NCBI GenBank assembly: GCA_024645155.1
Contig: JAHEGF010000058.1
Coordinates: 1-15,431 of the forward strand
Source of the DNA: Phyllobacteriaceae bacterium
GTDB taxonomy: Bacteria; Pseudomonadota; Alphaproteobacteria; Rhizobiales; Rhizobiaceae
Reading direction: 5' to 3'
Length of the DNA stretch: 15,431 bases
The position numbers and the translations under genes are program-made. The notes under the pieces are model-generated. The model had not been told where the DNA came from. It worked only from the letters and a program-made list of their open reading frames with translations, and ran no database searches. Below are positions 1-8,275 of the stretch, one piece after another; within the stretch, counting starts at the first letter, position 1; each line of letters begins with the position of its first letter.

Positions 1-384
1 GGTGGCGATCAGATCGTCCACGAGGATCACTTTTTCGCCTGCGGAAACACCATCGCGATGAATCTCCATCTCGTCGAGGCCATATTCGAGACTGTAGGCA
101 ATGCGTACGGTCTCGTGCGGCAGCTTTCCCTTCTTGCGGATCGGCACGAAACCTGCTGACAACTGATGGGCGATGGCGCCTCCCAAAATAAAGCCGCGCG
201 CCTCTATTCCGGCAATCTTGTCTACCTTGGACCCGGCATAGGGATGGACCAGTTCATCGACTGCGCGGCGAAACGCACGGGCGTTTCCGAGCAAAGTGGT
301 GATATCGCGGAATTGTATTCCCGGTTTTGGATAGTCCGGTATCGTGCGGATCGACCGCAAAAGTTCTGCCTTCATGTCGTGCAT
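1..384 (-). CDS. apt: Adenine phosphoribosyltransferase (3' end cut by window)
   Basis: Converts adenine and PRPP to AMP and pyrophosphate in the cytoplasm (purine salvage). The 128 visible codons begin MHDMKAELLRSIR and carry the family landmarks: DYPKPGIQFRDITTLL near residues 17-32, the segment IAGIEARGFILGG near 57-69, and the PRPP-binding loop VILVDDLIAT at 119-128, where the window ends. About 50 C-terminal residues of a usual ~180 are missing because of the window edge, not a mutation. The ATG at 384 is preceded by GGGGAG seven bases upstream; a second ATG at 375 is possible but less well placed. It lies 248 bases downstream of petC on the same strand, so it may have its own promoter or be read from the pet operon. 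Family assignment is very secure. Confidence 0.95.
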   Translation of the reverse strand, partial: MHDMKAELLRSIRTIPDYPKPGIQFRDITTLLGNARAFRRAVDELVHPYAGSKVDKIAGIEARGFILGGAIAHQLSAGFVPIRKKGKLPHETVRIAYSLEYGLDEMEIHRDGVSAGEKVILVDDLIAT

Positions 385-632
385 GGTGACGCTCCCCGTG
401 ACATCGGGAGACAATGCCAATCGCCAAGGATATTGCAATGCCTGGAGATCGGTTTTTCGGCCGAAAGCGGAGTGGCAGTTCTATTCTGACAGCGGTGAAT
501 ATGGATCAAGGCTTACCGGCAGCACCTATTAGTCCCGGCCGGCTTCGGGCTTCGATTATCCGCGACGCAGCACGATTGCACGGCCAAACGAAAGATTGAT
601 CGCGCGATACTGCTGTTCATTTTGCCGGAAAT
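385..632. other. Intergenic region between petC and apt
   Basis: No convincing gene lies in these 248 bases. A 10-base palindrome ATCGCGCGAT sits at 599-608 just after petC, and a 12-base palindrome TTTCGGCCGAAA at 455-466, about 70 bases upstream of the apt start. I see no hairpin followed by a T-run, so no clear intrinsic terminator for petC. A promoter for apt is expected here, but no hexamer pair stands out. Confidence 0.5.
455..466. repeat. 12-base perfect palindrome upstream of apt
   Basis: TTTCGGCCGAAA is a perfect dyad with no central spacer. It is too tight to fold as a hairpin, so if it means anything it is a candidate operator. It lies 71-82 bases before the apt start codon. A chance palindrome of this length is possible in a 15 kb window. 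Confidence 0.3.
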
Positions 633-1466
633 CTAGTGCGCGACGCCGGACCAAACCCGCTTCTTGACGACGTAAAGCAGCGCTGAGAAGATCAGCAGGA
701 ACACGATGACACGGAACCCTGTTTTTTTTCGGTCTTCCATGTGTGGCTCTGCAGCCCACATCAGGAACGCCGTGATGTCCCTGGCATACTGGTCAACGGT
801 TTCCGGCGAACCGTCATCATAAGTGACGAGCTCATCGGATAGTGGCGCAGCCATCGCCAGCGACTGGCTGGCGACGAAATAGGGATTGTAGTAGGTCCCC
901 TCCGGGATCTCGCCATGACCGTGAGGCTCCTCGCCATAGCCGGTCAGCAGCGAATAGATGTAGTCCGGCCCGCCCTCGGCATACTGGGTAAAGATATCGA
1001 ACACGAATGTCGGGAACCCGCGCTCGACGCCCCGCGCCTTGGCGATCAGCGAGAAGTCCGGTGGCGGCGCACCGTTGTTTGCGGCAGCCGCCGCTTCAAC
1101 ATTAGGGAACGGCGACGGAAATCGATCTGACGGTTTGGCGGCGCGATCAAACATTTCGCCATCGGAATTGGGCCCGTCGGTCACCTCATATTCCGCGGCA
1201 AATGCCTTTACCTGCTCTTCGGAATATCCGAGATCCTCAAGCGAGCGGAAGGCCACGAGCTTCATGGAATGGCAGGCCGAGCAGACTTCCTTGAATATTT
1301 TCAGACCGCGCTGCAACTGCACCTTGTCGTAGGTCCCGAAGGGGCCTGCGAAACTCCAGTCGACATGTTTGGGTTTCTTGATCGGAAACTCCGACGCCGA
1401 AGACATCGTCACGGCCACAATGCAGGAGGCTGCAAAAGTCAGAATGCCGGTTACAAATTTTTTCAT
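633..1466 (-). CDS. petC: Cytochrome c1 of the bc1 complex
   Basis: Haem c-bearing subunit of ubiquinol–cytochrome c reductase; it passes electrons from the Rieske protein to cytochrome c at the periplasmic face. The 277-residue product has a signal peptide (about residues 1-24, ending near SSAS), the covalent haem site CSACH at 62-66, PPDFSLIAKARG at 135-146, the likely axial methionine M205 in SLAMAAPL, and a C-terminal membrane anchor at about 250-267 followed by KKR. Start is ATG at 1466 with AGGGA about ten bases upstream. The same frame stays open upstream into petB (to 2165), but that part reads in the wrong frame of cytochrome b and is not a fusion: petB stops at 1499, 32 bases before this start. 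Last gene of petA-petB-petC. Confidence 0.96.
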   Translation of the reverse strand: MKKFVTGILTFAASCIVAVTMSSASEFPIKKPKHVDWSFAGPFGTYDKVQLQRGLKIFKEVCSACHSMKLVAFRSLEDLGYSEEQVKAFAAEYEVTDGPNSDGEMFDRAAKPSDRFPSPFPNVEAAAAANNGAPPPDFSLIAKARGVERGFPTFVFDIFTQYAEGGPDYIYSLLTGYGEEPHGHGEIPEGTYYNPYFVASQSLAMAAPLSDELVTYDDGSPETVDQYARDITAFLMWAAEPHMEDRKKTGFRVIVFLLIFSALLYVVKKRVWSGVAH

Positions 1467-1498
1467 TGCTACAATTTCCCTGTCAGCATTCCGGGTTT

Positions 1499-2803
1499 TT
1501 AGCCGCGTGTTTCCGGTGCAGCAGCCGCAGCGTCCGGCTGTGCGCCGCCGCCATCGCCTGCCTTTTCGAGCACCGATTCCGTGATCGAATTCGGCATTCT
1601 CCTTGGCGTCTCGATCAGGCCGAGCAACGGCATGACCACTACGAAGAACGCGAAATAGTAAAGTGTCGCGACCTGTGCCATGGCCACATAGGTGCCTTCG
1701 GCGGGTTTCGAACCGAGCCAGCCCAGGATGATGCAGTCGACAACGAATATCCAGAAGAACAGCTTGAACCACGGACGGTAGACTGCCGAGCGCACCTTCG
1801 ATGTATCGAGCCACGGCACCACGAACAGGACCAGGATCGACCCGAACATTGCAATGACGCCGCCAAGTTTGGAATCGATCGGACCGATGTTGAAGGTGAT
1901 CGCGCGCAGGATCGCGTAAAATGGCAGGTAGTACCACTCCGGCACGATATGCGCAGGCGTCACCAACGGATTGGCCTGGGTGTAGTTGTCGGGATGCCCG
2001 AGATAATTCGGGATGTAGAAGACAAAATAGGCAAACACCAGCAGGAACAGCATCATCGCGAAGGAATCCTTGACCGTCGCGTATGGCGTAAATGCAAGAG
2101 TATCCGTTTTCGATTTGACCTCGATGCCGGTCGGATTTGTCTGGCCGGTCACATGCAGCGCCCACACATGCAGGATCACCACACCGGCGATCATGAACGG
2201 CAGCAGGTAATGCAGCGAGTAGAACCGGTTGAGCGTCGGGTTGTCGACGGCAAACCCGCCGAGAAGCAGCTGCTGGATTGGCTCACCGATGATCGGAAAT
2301 GCGGTGAAGAAGCCGGTGATCACAGTCGCTCCCCAAAAAGACATCTGCCCCCACGGCAATACGTACCCCATGAAGCCGGTTGCCATCATCAGCAGGTAGA
2401 TGATGACCCCGAGGATCCAGAGCATCTCGCGCGGTGCCTTGTAGGAGCCGTAATAGAGGCCCCGGAAGATATGGACATAGACGGCAATGAAGAAGAACGA
2501 GGCACCATTGGAATGCAGATAGCGCAGCAGCCAGCCCGAATTGACATCGCGCATGATGTGCTCGACGGAATCGAATGCCAGTTGCGTCGTTGCCGCGTAG
2601 TGCATAGCCAGCACGATGCCGGTCATGATCTGCGCGACCAGCATAATCGCCAGAATGCCGCCGAAAGTGTAGGCGTAATTCAGATTGCGCGGCACCGGAT
2701 AGGCAACGAATGAATCATACATCAGACGCGGCAGGGGCAGCCTTGCGTCCAGCCATTTCTCAATTCCGGTCGTCGGCGTGTAGCTTGAATGTCCACCGCT
2801 CAT
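1499..2803 (-). CDS. petB: Cytochrome b of the bc1 complex
   Basis: Membrane core of ubiquinol–cytochrome c reductase, carrying haems bL and bH and both quinone sites. The 434-residue sequence shows the two histidine pairs expected for haem ligation, H97/H111 and H198/H212, each 14 residues apart, and the Qo-site motif PEWY at 288-291. Hydrophobic helices run throughout (about 46-68, 126-146, 200-218, 247-265, 313-331, 348-364, 375-396). The tail from about 415 is Gly/Ala/Pro rich and probably disordered. Start is ATG at 2803 with GGGAG ten bases upstream; petA ends 21 bases before. Cytochrome b and c1 are separate genes here, unlike the fused fbcH of Bradyrhizobium. Confidence 0.97.
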   Translation of the reverse strand: MSGGHSSYTPTTGIEKWLDARLPLPRLMYDSFVAYPVPRNLNYAYTFGGILAIMLVAQIMTGIVLAMHYAATTQLAFDSVEHIMRDVNSGWLLRYLHSNGASFFFIAVYVHIFRGLYYGSYKAPREMLWILGVIIYLLMMATGFMGYVLPWGQMSFWGATVITGFFTAFPIIGEPIQQLLLGGFAVDNPTLNRFYSLHYLLPFMIAGVVILHVWALHVTGQTNPTGIEVKSKTDTLAFTPYATVKDSFAMMLFLLVFAYFVFYIPNYLGHPDNYTQANPLVTPAHIVPEWYYLPFYAILRAITFNIGPIDSKLGGVIAMFGSILVLFVVPWLDTSKVRSAVYRPWFKLFFWIFVVDCIILGWLGSKPAEGTYVAMAQVATLYYFAFFVVVMPLLGLIETPRRMPNSITESVLEKAGDGGGAQPDAAAAAPETRG

Positions 2804-2824
2804 TTCGCTAGATCTCCCAAAGCC

Positions 2825-3388
2825 TTAGCCGATGCGTATAACCGTATCGGAAGTAAATTCGAATTGTGGAATGGCAAGGTTCTGTGGCGCCGGTCCTTTG
2901 CGAATCCGGCCGGCGGTGTCGTAGTGCGAACCGTGACAGGGGCAGAACCAGCCGCCAAAATCGCCGGCCTGGCCAAGCGGAACACAGCCCAGATGGGTGC
3001 ATGAACCGACCATGATGATCCAGTTTTCCTTGCCCTCTCCCGCAGACCGGTCGAGATCGGTTGCCGCCGCGTCGCTTGAGATATTGGCGTTGCGCGCCAC
3101 CGGGTCTTTCAGTTCGGCAAGGGCCACCGCCTTTGCCTCCTCGATCTCCTTGTCGGTGCGGTTGCGGATAAAGACCGGCTTGCCGCGCCATTTGACGGTG
3201 ACCGACATCCCCGGCTCGATACTCGACACATCGACCTCGATCGAGGCAAGGGCCAGTGTCGAGGCATCCGGCCGCATCTGGTCGATAAACGGCCAGACGG
3301 CTGCAGCGGCGCCAACGGCGCCCGCCATGCCGGTAGCTACATAAAGAAAATCACGGCGGCTTTGATCGCCAGTATCCTGCACACTCAC
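2825..3388 (-). CDS. petA: Rieske iron-sulfur subunit of the bc1 complex
   Basis: Takes an electron from quinol at the Qo site and hands it to cytochrome c1. The 187-residue product has both [2Fe-2S] boxes: CTHLGC at 130-135 (ligands C130, H132) and CPCHGSHYD at 149-157 (ligands C149, H152); C135 and C151 are the expected disulfide pair. The N-terminus SRRDFLYVATG followed by a hydrophobic stretch (about 14-34) is a Tat-type uncleaved anchor. The start codon is GTG at 3388, with AAGGA nine bases upstream; an in-frame GTG two codons later is a weaker choice. First gene of petABC; the 179 bases upstream to the AlgX-like gene should hold the operon promoter, though I cannot pick one with confidence. 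Confidence 0.97.
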   Translation of the reverse strand: MSVQDTGDQSRRDFLYVATGMAGAVGAAAAVWPFIDQMRPDASTLALASIEVDVSSIEPGMSVTVKWRGKPVFIRNRTDKEIEEAKAVALAELKDPVARNANISSDAAATDLDRSAGEGKENWIIMVGSCTHLGCVPLGQAGDFGGWFCPCHGSHYDTAGRIRKGPAPQNLAIPQFEFTSDTVIRIG

Positions 3389-3484
3389 GTGACTGAGTCC
3401 TTTCGGCTTTTCGGTTCTATGATTCTGCGATCCCCAAGCACATAGCGCAGCACTCAGTGAATCCCACCGATATTTTGCGCGGTT

Positions 3485-3522
3485 CTAAGTGCCATCCGGC
3501 TACTTGTCTAGTCGGAACTTAG
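3485..3522. repeat. Short inverted repeat upstream of petA
   Basis: CTAAGT at 3485-3490 and ACTTAG at 3517-3522 form a 6-base inverted repeat with a 26-base spacer, about 100-130 bases upstream of the petA start. It could be part of a control region or chance. No T-run follows on the minus strand, so it is not an evident terminator for the AlgX-like gene. Confidence 0.2.
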
Positions 3523-3567
3523 CCCAACGGCAACATGTCGCAAACAGCGTTTTGCCCTTTTCCGCAA

Positions 3568-4659
3568 TCAATTGAGGATGCGCTCGACAATTTCCAAAAT
3601 GATTATGTCCGGATCGGCGGCTTCAATCGCCTGCCAATCGATTTTCCCGTGATCGTGGTGCGTCCAGTGCACGCTACCGAATGTCCGCGCCAGCAACGGA
3701 GTGAAATAGTTTTTCGTAAAGGAGTCCCCGATGAGGTACACCCGCGGCCGGAGTTTGCCATCAAGCGCCGCCCGATTGGAGGCGGCCATGAGACGGCGCC
3801 GGTGTTCATTGACTTCATTTCCGTCAATCTCGCGGATCGCCAGATCCCGGGTTTCAAACGGGTTTTCGGAAAACACCGGGCGCCTGACAAACCGCGCTTC
3901 ATGCTTTCCCGACATGGCGACGAGCTGTTCGGCCGCCTTCTGGGTTTCAAATCCGCGAAGCACGCGCGCGACGGGGATGGCCTTTTCCTCCATGCCGAGT
4001 TCCGAAAGCACGGAATTGAAAGCTATCAGCGCGCCGAGCCGGTTCCAGTGGGTGTCAACCTCGTCATAGAGCTGATGCTGCTGTTTTGCGCTTCTGAGTG
4101 TTCCGCGGATATCGGCAAAGGGTATCGCGGATGCGGCCAGCTTTCGGTGCAGCAGTTCAAGCGAATCGGGCTGCGAAACATCCCATTGATACCGGGCCGG
4201 CAGTTTTTCGGGATAGATCGAGGTCTTGTCAGGTGCGGAAAAAAACACAAACGCCCTGCCTCTGCTTTTCTGGTAGGCGTAGAGCGTATTTGCCAGATCA
4301 TACCACAGCTTGATGTTCTCGGCATCATAAAGCTTGCCCTCGGGCCGCCGCCGCAAATTGCCGGAATTGAAGAACAGCCAGCCGTCCAGCCCCTCGACAA
4401 CCGGTTCGGATCTCGTACCAAAATTCCGCATGTCGATGGCAACAACCTGCATTTTGTCGCCAAGCCCGATGTTACGGTCGACAAACCCCTCGATCTGCGA
4501 CCGGAAACCGGCAGATCCGTCACCGGGTTCCACATTTTCATAACCCCCGAATACCGACCGGTAGGCGACCGGCAGCGCCGGAATTGCGAGAAGAAAGCAA
4601 ACGATGCTGACAAACAGCTGGTGTTGAATCCGGGTGATGTTCATGGTGCGCTTGTGCAT
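3568..4659 (-). CDS. AlgX/AlgJ-like SGNH-fold O-acetyltransferase
   Basis: Probable periplasmic acyl-transfer protein anchored to the inner membrane. An N-terminal hydrophobic segment (about residues 14-33) precedes a domain with AlgX/AlgJ landmarks: DGWLFF at 92-97, PDKTSIYPEKLP at 143-154, the catalytic-type DTHW at 202-205, and GDSF at 311-314 with S313 the likely nucleophile; the C-terminus EIVERIL is also typical. At 363 residues it is AlgJ-sized and lacks the C-terminal carbohydrate-binding module of Pseudomonas AlgX. It starts 3 bases after the stop of the MBOAT gene and has no clear Shine-Dalgarno, so it is probably translated by coupling; ATG at 4644 is an alternative start. In known systems the partner MBOAT supplies acetyl groups across the membrane. 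The polymer acted on is unknown; there are no alginate genes here. Confidence 0.85.
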   Translation of the reverse strand: MHKRTMNITRIQHQLFVSIVCFLLAIPALPVAYRSVFGGYENVEPGDGSAGFRSQIEGFVDRNIGLGDKMQVVAIDMRNFGTRSEPVVEGLDGWLFFNSGNLRRRPEGKLYDAENIKLWYDLANTLYAYQKSRGRAFVFFSAPDKTSIYPEKLPARYQWDVSQPDSLELLHRKLAASAIPFADIRGTLRSAKQQHQLYDEVDTHWNRLGALIAFNSVLSELGMEEKAIPVARVLRGFETQKAAEQLVAMSGKHEARFVRRPVFSENPFETRDLAIREIDGNEVNEHRRRLMAASNRAALDGKLRPRVYLIGDSFTKNYFTPLLARTFGSVHWTHHDHGKIDWQAIEAADPDIIILEIVERILN

Positions 4660-4662
4660 CGA

Positions 4663-6096
4663 CTAAAACCGGAAATAGAGAAACGGGTTGTAGTTGCTGC
4701 CTGCGACAAAGATCAGCGCAAGCGCAAGCAATCCAAGCGCCAGCGTGTCGCGAATGGCAAGTTCGTGATTCACAGCGCCAATGAAGCCCGGCAGTGGCAG
4801 TCTGGACAGGGTCCTGCTTGCCCCGCCGATGACCCGCCGCCACATTGCGCCGGGCACTAGCGCCAGAAGGGTTCCGGCAATCATCGCCGCGATCCATCCC
4901 GAATTCACCGCTTCCGTGAAGACCTCATCGAGGAAATCATTGCCACCTGCACCGGCAAGCGCTGCAAAAAAGGTGATCGCCTCTGCAAGGGTCTCAGCCC
5001 TGAACCACACCCAGCCGCTCATCACGACGAGCAGGGTGTATGCCACGGAGACAAACGCCGGCAGCCGCTGCAAAACGCTGCCGAAACCCATTCGCTCGAT
5101 GACCAGAAAGGCGCCATGGTGAAGCCCCCAGACAAGGAAATTCATGGCCGCACCATGCCAGATCCCGCACAGAGCGAAAACGCCGACAAGGTTGGCGTAG
5201 GTCCGTATTGTGCCACCACGATTGCCACCGAGAGGAATGTAGAGGTAGTCGCGGAACCAGCGCGACAGCGACATGTGCCAGCGGCGCCAGAATTCCGTGA
5301 TTGACCTTGAAGAATAGGGAAGGCGAAAATTGCGCGGAAATGAAAACGCGCACATCAGGCCGATGCCGATGGCCATATTGGAATAACCGGCAAAATCGAA
5401 ATATATCTGCAGTGTATAGGCCACAAGTCCACCCCAGGCTTCGCCTGCATCGAGCAACCCGACCGATGAAAACGCGACATCGGCGAAATGGCCGACCTCG
5501 TTGGCAATCAGGACTTTTTGCGCCAGTCCGATGGCAAAGACCCGCAGACCGAGCGAGACCCGCATCAGCGTGTGATGCCGTTGCTTCAACTGATGCGATA
5601 CTTTTGAAAACCGCACGATCGGACCGGCAACAAGTTGCGGAAACATGGTGATGTATAACGCGACTCGAAGCCACGTTCGTTCGGCCTGCGCCCGCCCGCG
5701 CGCAACGTCAACCATATAGGATATGGCCTGGAACGAGAAGAACGAAACGCCGAGCGGCAATGCGATATCCGGCACCGGAATGCCTGCCCCGGACAGAACG
5801 TTGAATATCTCGGCCGCAAATCCGGCATACTTGCTCACCCCCAGCAATGCCAGGTTCCAGCCTACTCCGGAAGCAAGCGCAAATCGCCTACCCTGGGCAA
5901 TCTTGAGGCCGATGATCCAGTTGATGGTGACCGACAGTAAAAGAACAAGGACGAAAACCGGCTCGCCCCAAGCATAAAACACTATGCTGAATACGAGCAA
6001 AACGGCATTTTTTGCGCCAACCGTTCGTGCCAGGCAGTAGCAGATGAGAAACAGCGGCAGGAACACGTAAAGGAACAGATTGGAACTGAATACCAT
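4663..6096 (-). CDS. AlgI-family MBOAT O-acyltransferase
   Basis: Polytopic inner-membrane protein predicted to carry acetyl groups from the cytoplasm to a periplasmic transferase. The 477 residues include ALPLGVSFFSFQAISYMVDV at about 112-131, FPQLVAGPI at 152-160, DFAGYSNMAIG at 234-244, SITEFWRRWHMSLSRWFRDY at 265-284 with H274, and GIWHGAA at 311-317 with H314, the position of the MBOAT catalytic histidine. The ending PFLYFRF is typical for the family. Start is ATG at 6096; the ribosome site is weak (GGGCGG). It forms a two-gene unit with the AlgX/AlgJ-like gene 3 bases downstream. The ABC gene upstream ends 150 bases away on the same strand. Family is sure; calling it an alginate enzyme would not be justified. 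Confidence 0.93.
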   Translation of the reverse strand: MVFSSNLFLYVFLPLFLICYCLARTVGAKNAVLLVFSIVFYAWGEPVFVLVLLLSVTINWIIGLKIAQGRRFALASGVGWNLALLGVSKYAGFAAEIFNVLSGAGIPVPDIALPLGVSFFSFQAISYMVDVARGRAQAERTWLRVALYITMFPQLVAGPIVRFSKVSHQLKQRHHTLMRVSLGLRVFAIGLAQKVLIANEVGHFADVAFSSVGLLDAGEAWGGLVAYTLQIYFDFAGYSNMAIGIGLMCAFSFPRNFRLPYSSRSITEFWRRWHMSLSRWFRDYLYIPLGGNRGGTIRTYANLVGVFALCGIWHGAAMNFLVWGLHHGAFLVIERMGFGSVLQRLPAFVSVAYTLLVVMSGWVWFRAETLAEAITFFAALAGAGGNDFLDEVFTEAVNSGWIAAMIAGTLLALVPGAMWRRVIGGASRTLSRLPLPGFIGAVNHELAIRDTLALGLLALALIFVAGSNYNPFLYFRF

Positions 6097-6246
6097 TCGG
6101 GCCGCCCGGTTTACCGTTTCTCGGGGTCACAGCGCTTCAACCCCACCGTTTGCTTCATCCGGCACGGATACTGACAGGCAGGCTGAATCGCGCGGTTTGT
6201 TTTCAAAAACCTCAAGGCGTGTAGAACCTGGGCCCCGGGTTTGCAA

Positions 6247-8115
6247 CTATTCCGCCGCTTCACCTTTAGCGAGCATGTCGCCCTTGTACAGGAAGCCGCC
6301 GGACTGCCGCTTCCACAATTGTGCGTAAAGCCCGTTGCGGGCCACCAGTTCGTCATGGCTGCCGGTTTCGATAATCGCCCCTTTGTCCATCACCACCAGC
6401 CGGTCCATCGCTGCAATGGTTGAAAGCCGGTGCGCGATCGCGATCACGGTCTTGCCCTCCATCAACCGGTAGAGGTTTTCCTGGATTGCGGCCTCGACTT
6501 CCGAATCGAGCGCCGACGTCGCCTCATCCATGATCAGTATCGGGGCGTCCTTGAGCATGACCCGGGCGATGGCGATGCGCTGGCGCTGACCGCCCGACAG
6601 TTTGACGCCGCGCTCGCCGACATGGGCATCGAAACCTTTTCGCCCTTTTGCATCTTCGAGATCTGCGATGAAGTCGCTGGCCTCGGCGCGGTCGGCTGCT
6701 TGCACAAGCTTATTCTCGCCGGCGCCGGGGCGGCCATAGAGAATATTCTCGCGTACCGACCGGTGCAGGAGCGAGGTATCCTGCGTGACCATCGCGATCT
6801 GCGCGCGCAATGTTTCCTGGGTAACCAGCGATATGTCCTGACCATCTATCAGGATGCGTCCGCCCTCAAGATCGTAGAACCGCAGAAGCAGGTTGACCAG
6901 TGTCGATTTGCCTGAGCCGGACCGTCCGACCAGCCCCACTTTCTCGCCGGGCCTGACAGTCAGCGAGAGGTTTTCAAAAACACCACCTTCCTTGCCGTAA
7001 TGGAACTTCAGGTGATCAAAAACGATCTCACCTTTGCTCACTTCGAGCGGTTTGGCGGCAGGGCTGTCGTCCACAAGCCGTGGCAGCGAAATCGACCCGA
7101 TGCCATCCTGGACCGTGCCGATATTTTCAAACAGGCCGGACAGTTCCCACATGATCCATTGCGACATGCCCCAGATGCGCAGCACCAGACCGATGACAAC
7201 CGCAACGGCGCCGATCGTCACGGCCCCGCCCAGCCACAGCCAGATCGCCAGGCCGCCAATCGAAAAAAGCAGCAGGGAATTCAAAACGTAGAGAAGCCCG
7301 TACAGCATCGTCACCAAACGCATTTGCCGGTACACCGTGTTGAGAAACGGCTCCATGCCCTCGCGCGCATAGGTTGCCTCGCGATTGGCGTGCGAAAACA
7401 GTTTGACCGTCTGGATGTTTGTGTAGCTGTCGACAATTCGCCCCGTCATGATCGAACGGGCATCAGCTTGTGCAGCGGCAACCTTGCCCAGTCTTGGCAC
7501 AAAAAACCGCATCAGCACGAAATAGCCAATCAGCCACAAGCCGAGCGGTGCAGCCAGCCGCAAATCTGCCGATCCGGCCAGGAAAAGGACGCCAGTGAAG
7601 TACACCGCCACGTAATTGAGCACCTCGGCAAGCTTGATGACGCATTCGCGCACTGCCAGTGCAGTCTGCATCAGTTTGGTAGCGATTCGCCCGGCAAATT
7701 CGTCCTGGTAGAAGGCCATCGACTGCTTCAGCAGATAGCGGTGTACCTGCCATCGGATCCGCATCGGATAGTTACCAAGCAGCGTCTGGTGCGTTATCGC
7801 CGACTGGATGAAAACCACGGCCGGCAGGAAGAACAGAATGACGATGGCCATTCCAGCAAGTTTCCAGCCTTCGGTTGCAAGAAATGTCTCGCGGCTTTGA
7901 TTGGACAGCCAGTCGACGATGTTGCCGAGAAACGAGAAAAGCATCACCTCGACAATTGCAATAATCGCCATCAGGATCGCGGTTGTTATGATGTATTTCC
8001 ATGCGCCCGTTGTGTAGTGGCGGCAAAATGCGATCAGCTTGCGCGGCGGCTCCACCGGTTCACCGGGCGGAAATGCATCCAGGCGCTTTTCAAACCAATG
8101 GAAAAAGACGTTCAT
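6247..8115 (-). CDS. ABC exporter, fused membrane and ATPase domains
   Basis: Half-transporter of the MsbA-like (ABCB) type, probably a homodimeric exporter in the inner membrane; substrate not known. From the start chosen, 622 residues hold a membrane domain (first helix about 42-64, last near 300-315) and a complete nucleotide-binding domain: Walker A GRSGSGKST at 397-405, Q-loop Q445, signature LSGGQ at 506-510, Walker B ILIMDEATS at 526-534, H-loop H562. I chose ATG 8115 (MNVFFHWFEKRL). The frame is open to an ATG at 8223, which has GGAG four bases upstream. But those 36 extra codons use codons rare in this window and overlap a promoter-like pair whose -35 contains that ATG. Divergent from trmL. 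Confidence 0.93.
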   Translation of the reverse strand: MNVFFHWFEKRLDAFPPGEPVEPPRKLIAFCRHYTTGAWKYIITTAILMAIIAIVEVMLFSFLGNIVDWLSNQSRETFLATEGWKLAGMAIVILFFLPAVVFIQSAITHQTLLGNYPMRIRWQVHRYLLKQSMAFYQDEFAGRIATKLMQTALAVRECVIKLAEVLNYVAVYFTGVLFLAGSADLRLAAPLGLWLIGYFVLMRFFVPRLGKVAAAQADARSIMTGRIVDSYTNIQTVKLFSHANREATYAREGMEPFLNTVYRQMRLVTMLYGLLYVLNSLLLFSIGGLAIWLWLGGAVTIGAVAVVIGLVLRIWGMSQWIMWELSGLFENIGTVQDGIGSISLPRLVDDSPAAKPLEVSKGEIVFDHLKFHYGKEGGVFENLSLTVRPGEKVGLVGRSGSGKSTLVNLLLRFYDLEGGRILIDGQDISLVTQETLRAQIAMVTQDTSLLHRSVRENILYGRPGAGENKLVQAADRAEASDFIADLEDAKGRKGFDAHVGERGVKLSGGQRQRIAIARVMLKDAPILIMDEATSALDSEVEAAIQENLYRLMEGKTVIAIAHRLSTIAAMDRLVVMDKGAIIETGSHDELVARNGLYAQLWKRQSGGFLYKGDMLAKGEAAE

Positions 8116-8194
8116 GAAACCAGCCACTATTTGACAAACCCGCGGGGCATGCACCGGCGCAAGGCGGTGCATCCGAAATACCGGACTTTGATGA

Positions 8195-8223
8195 TGTATA
8201 GCCGCTGGTTGCAACTTTGTCAT
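8195..8223 (-). promoter_or_regulatory. Candidate sigma70-type promoter for the ABC exporter gene
   Basis: Reading the minus strand, ATGACA (8223-8218) is followed after 17 bases by TATACA (8200-8195). These match the bacterial consensus at 5 of 6 and 4 of 6. Transcription would begin near 8188, giving a leader of about 73 bases before the ATG at 8115. If real, translation cannot start at the ATG at 8223. Evidence is sequence likeness only. Confidence 0.45.
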
Positions 8224-8240
8224 TGCACTCCGCCACCGGC

Positions 8241-8269
8241 TTGCCGTTCTACTGACACAACGCTATCGG
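8241..8269 (+). promoter_or_regulatory. Weak candidate promoter for trmL
   Basis: TTGCCG (8241-8246) and TATCGG (8264-8269) are separated by 17 bases. The match is modest (4 and 3 of 6). Placement is notable: initiation about 7 bases past the -10 would fall on the ATG at 8276, which has no Shine-Dalgarno, so the mRNA could be leaderless. Confidence 0.25.
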
Positions 8270-8275
8270 TTGGCC

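Noticed and set aside
633..2165. A single 510-codon minus-strand frame suggesting a cytochrome b/c1 fusion or an N-terminally extended c1
   Set aside because: The upstream part is cytochrome b read in the wrong frame. Cytochrome b stops at 1499, and c1 has its own ribosome site, ATG at 1466 and signal peptide.
1466..2713. Plus-strand frame of 415 codons opposite petB
   Set aside because: It is antisense to a clear cytochrome b; composition is His/Arg/Asp rich with no known motif, typical of a shadow frame in GC-rich DNA.
3535..4860. Plus-strand frame of 441 codons spanning the whole AlgX/AlgJ-like gene
   Set aside because: The minus strand carries conserved DTHW and GDSF motifs and family ends; the plus frame has no recognisable domain or ribosome site.
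6097..6246. Terminator after the ABC exporter gene (AACCCGGGGCCCAGGTT and nearby GGTTTTTG)
   Set aside because: Stems are short and the T-run does not directly follow a stable hairpin, so I do not call it.
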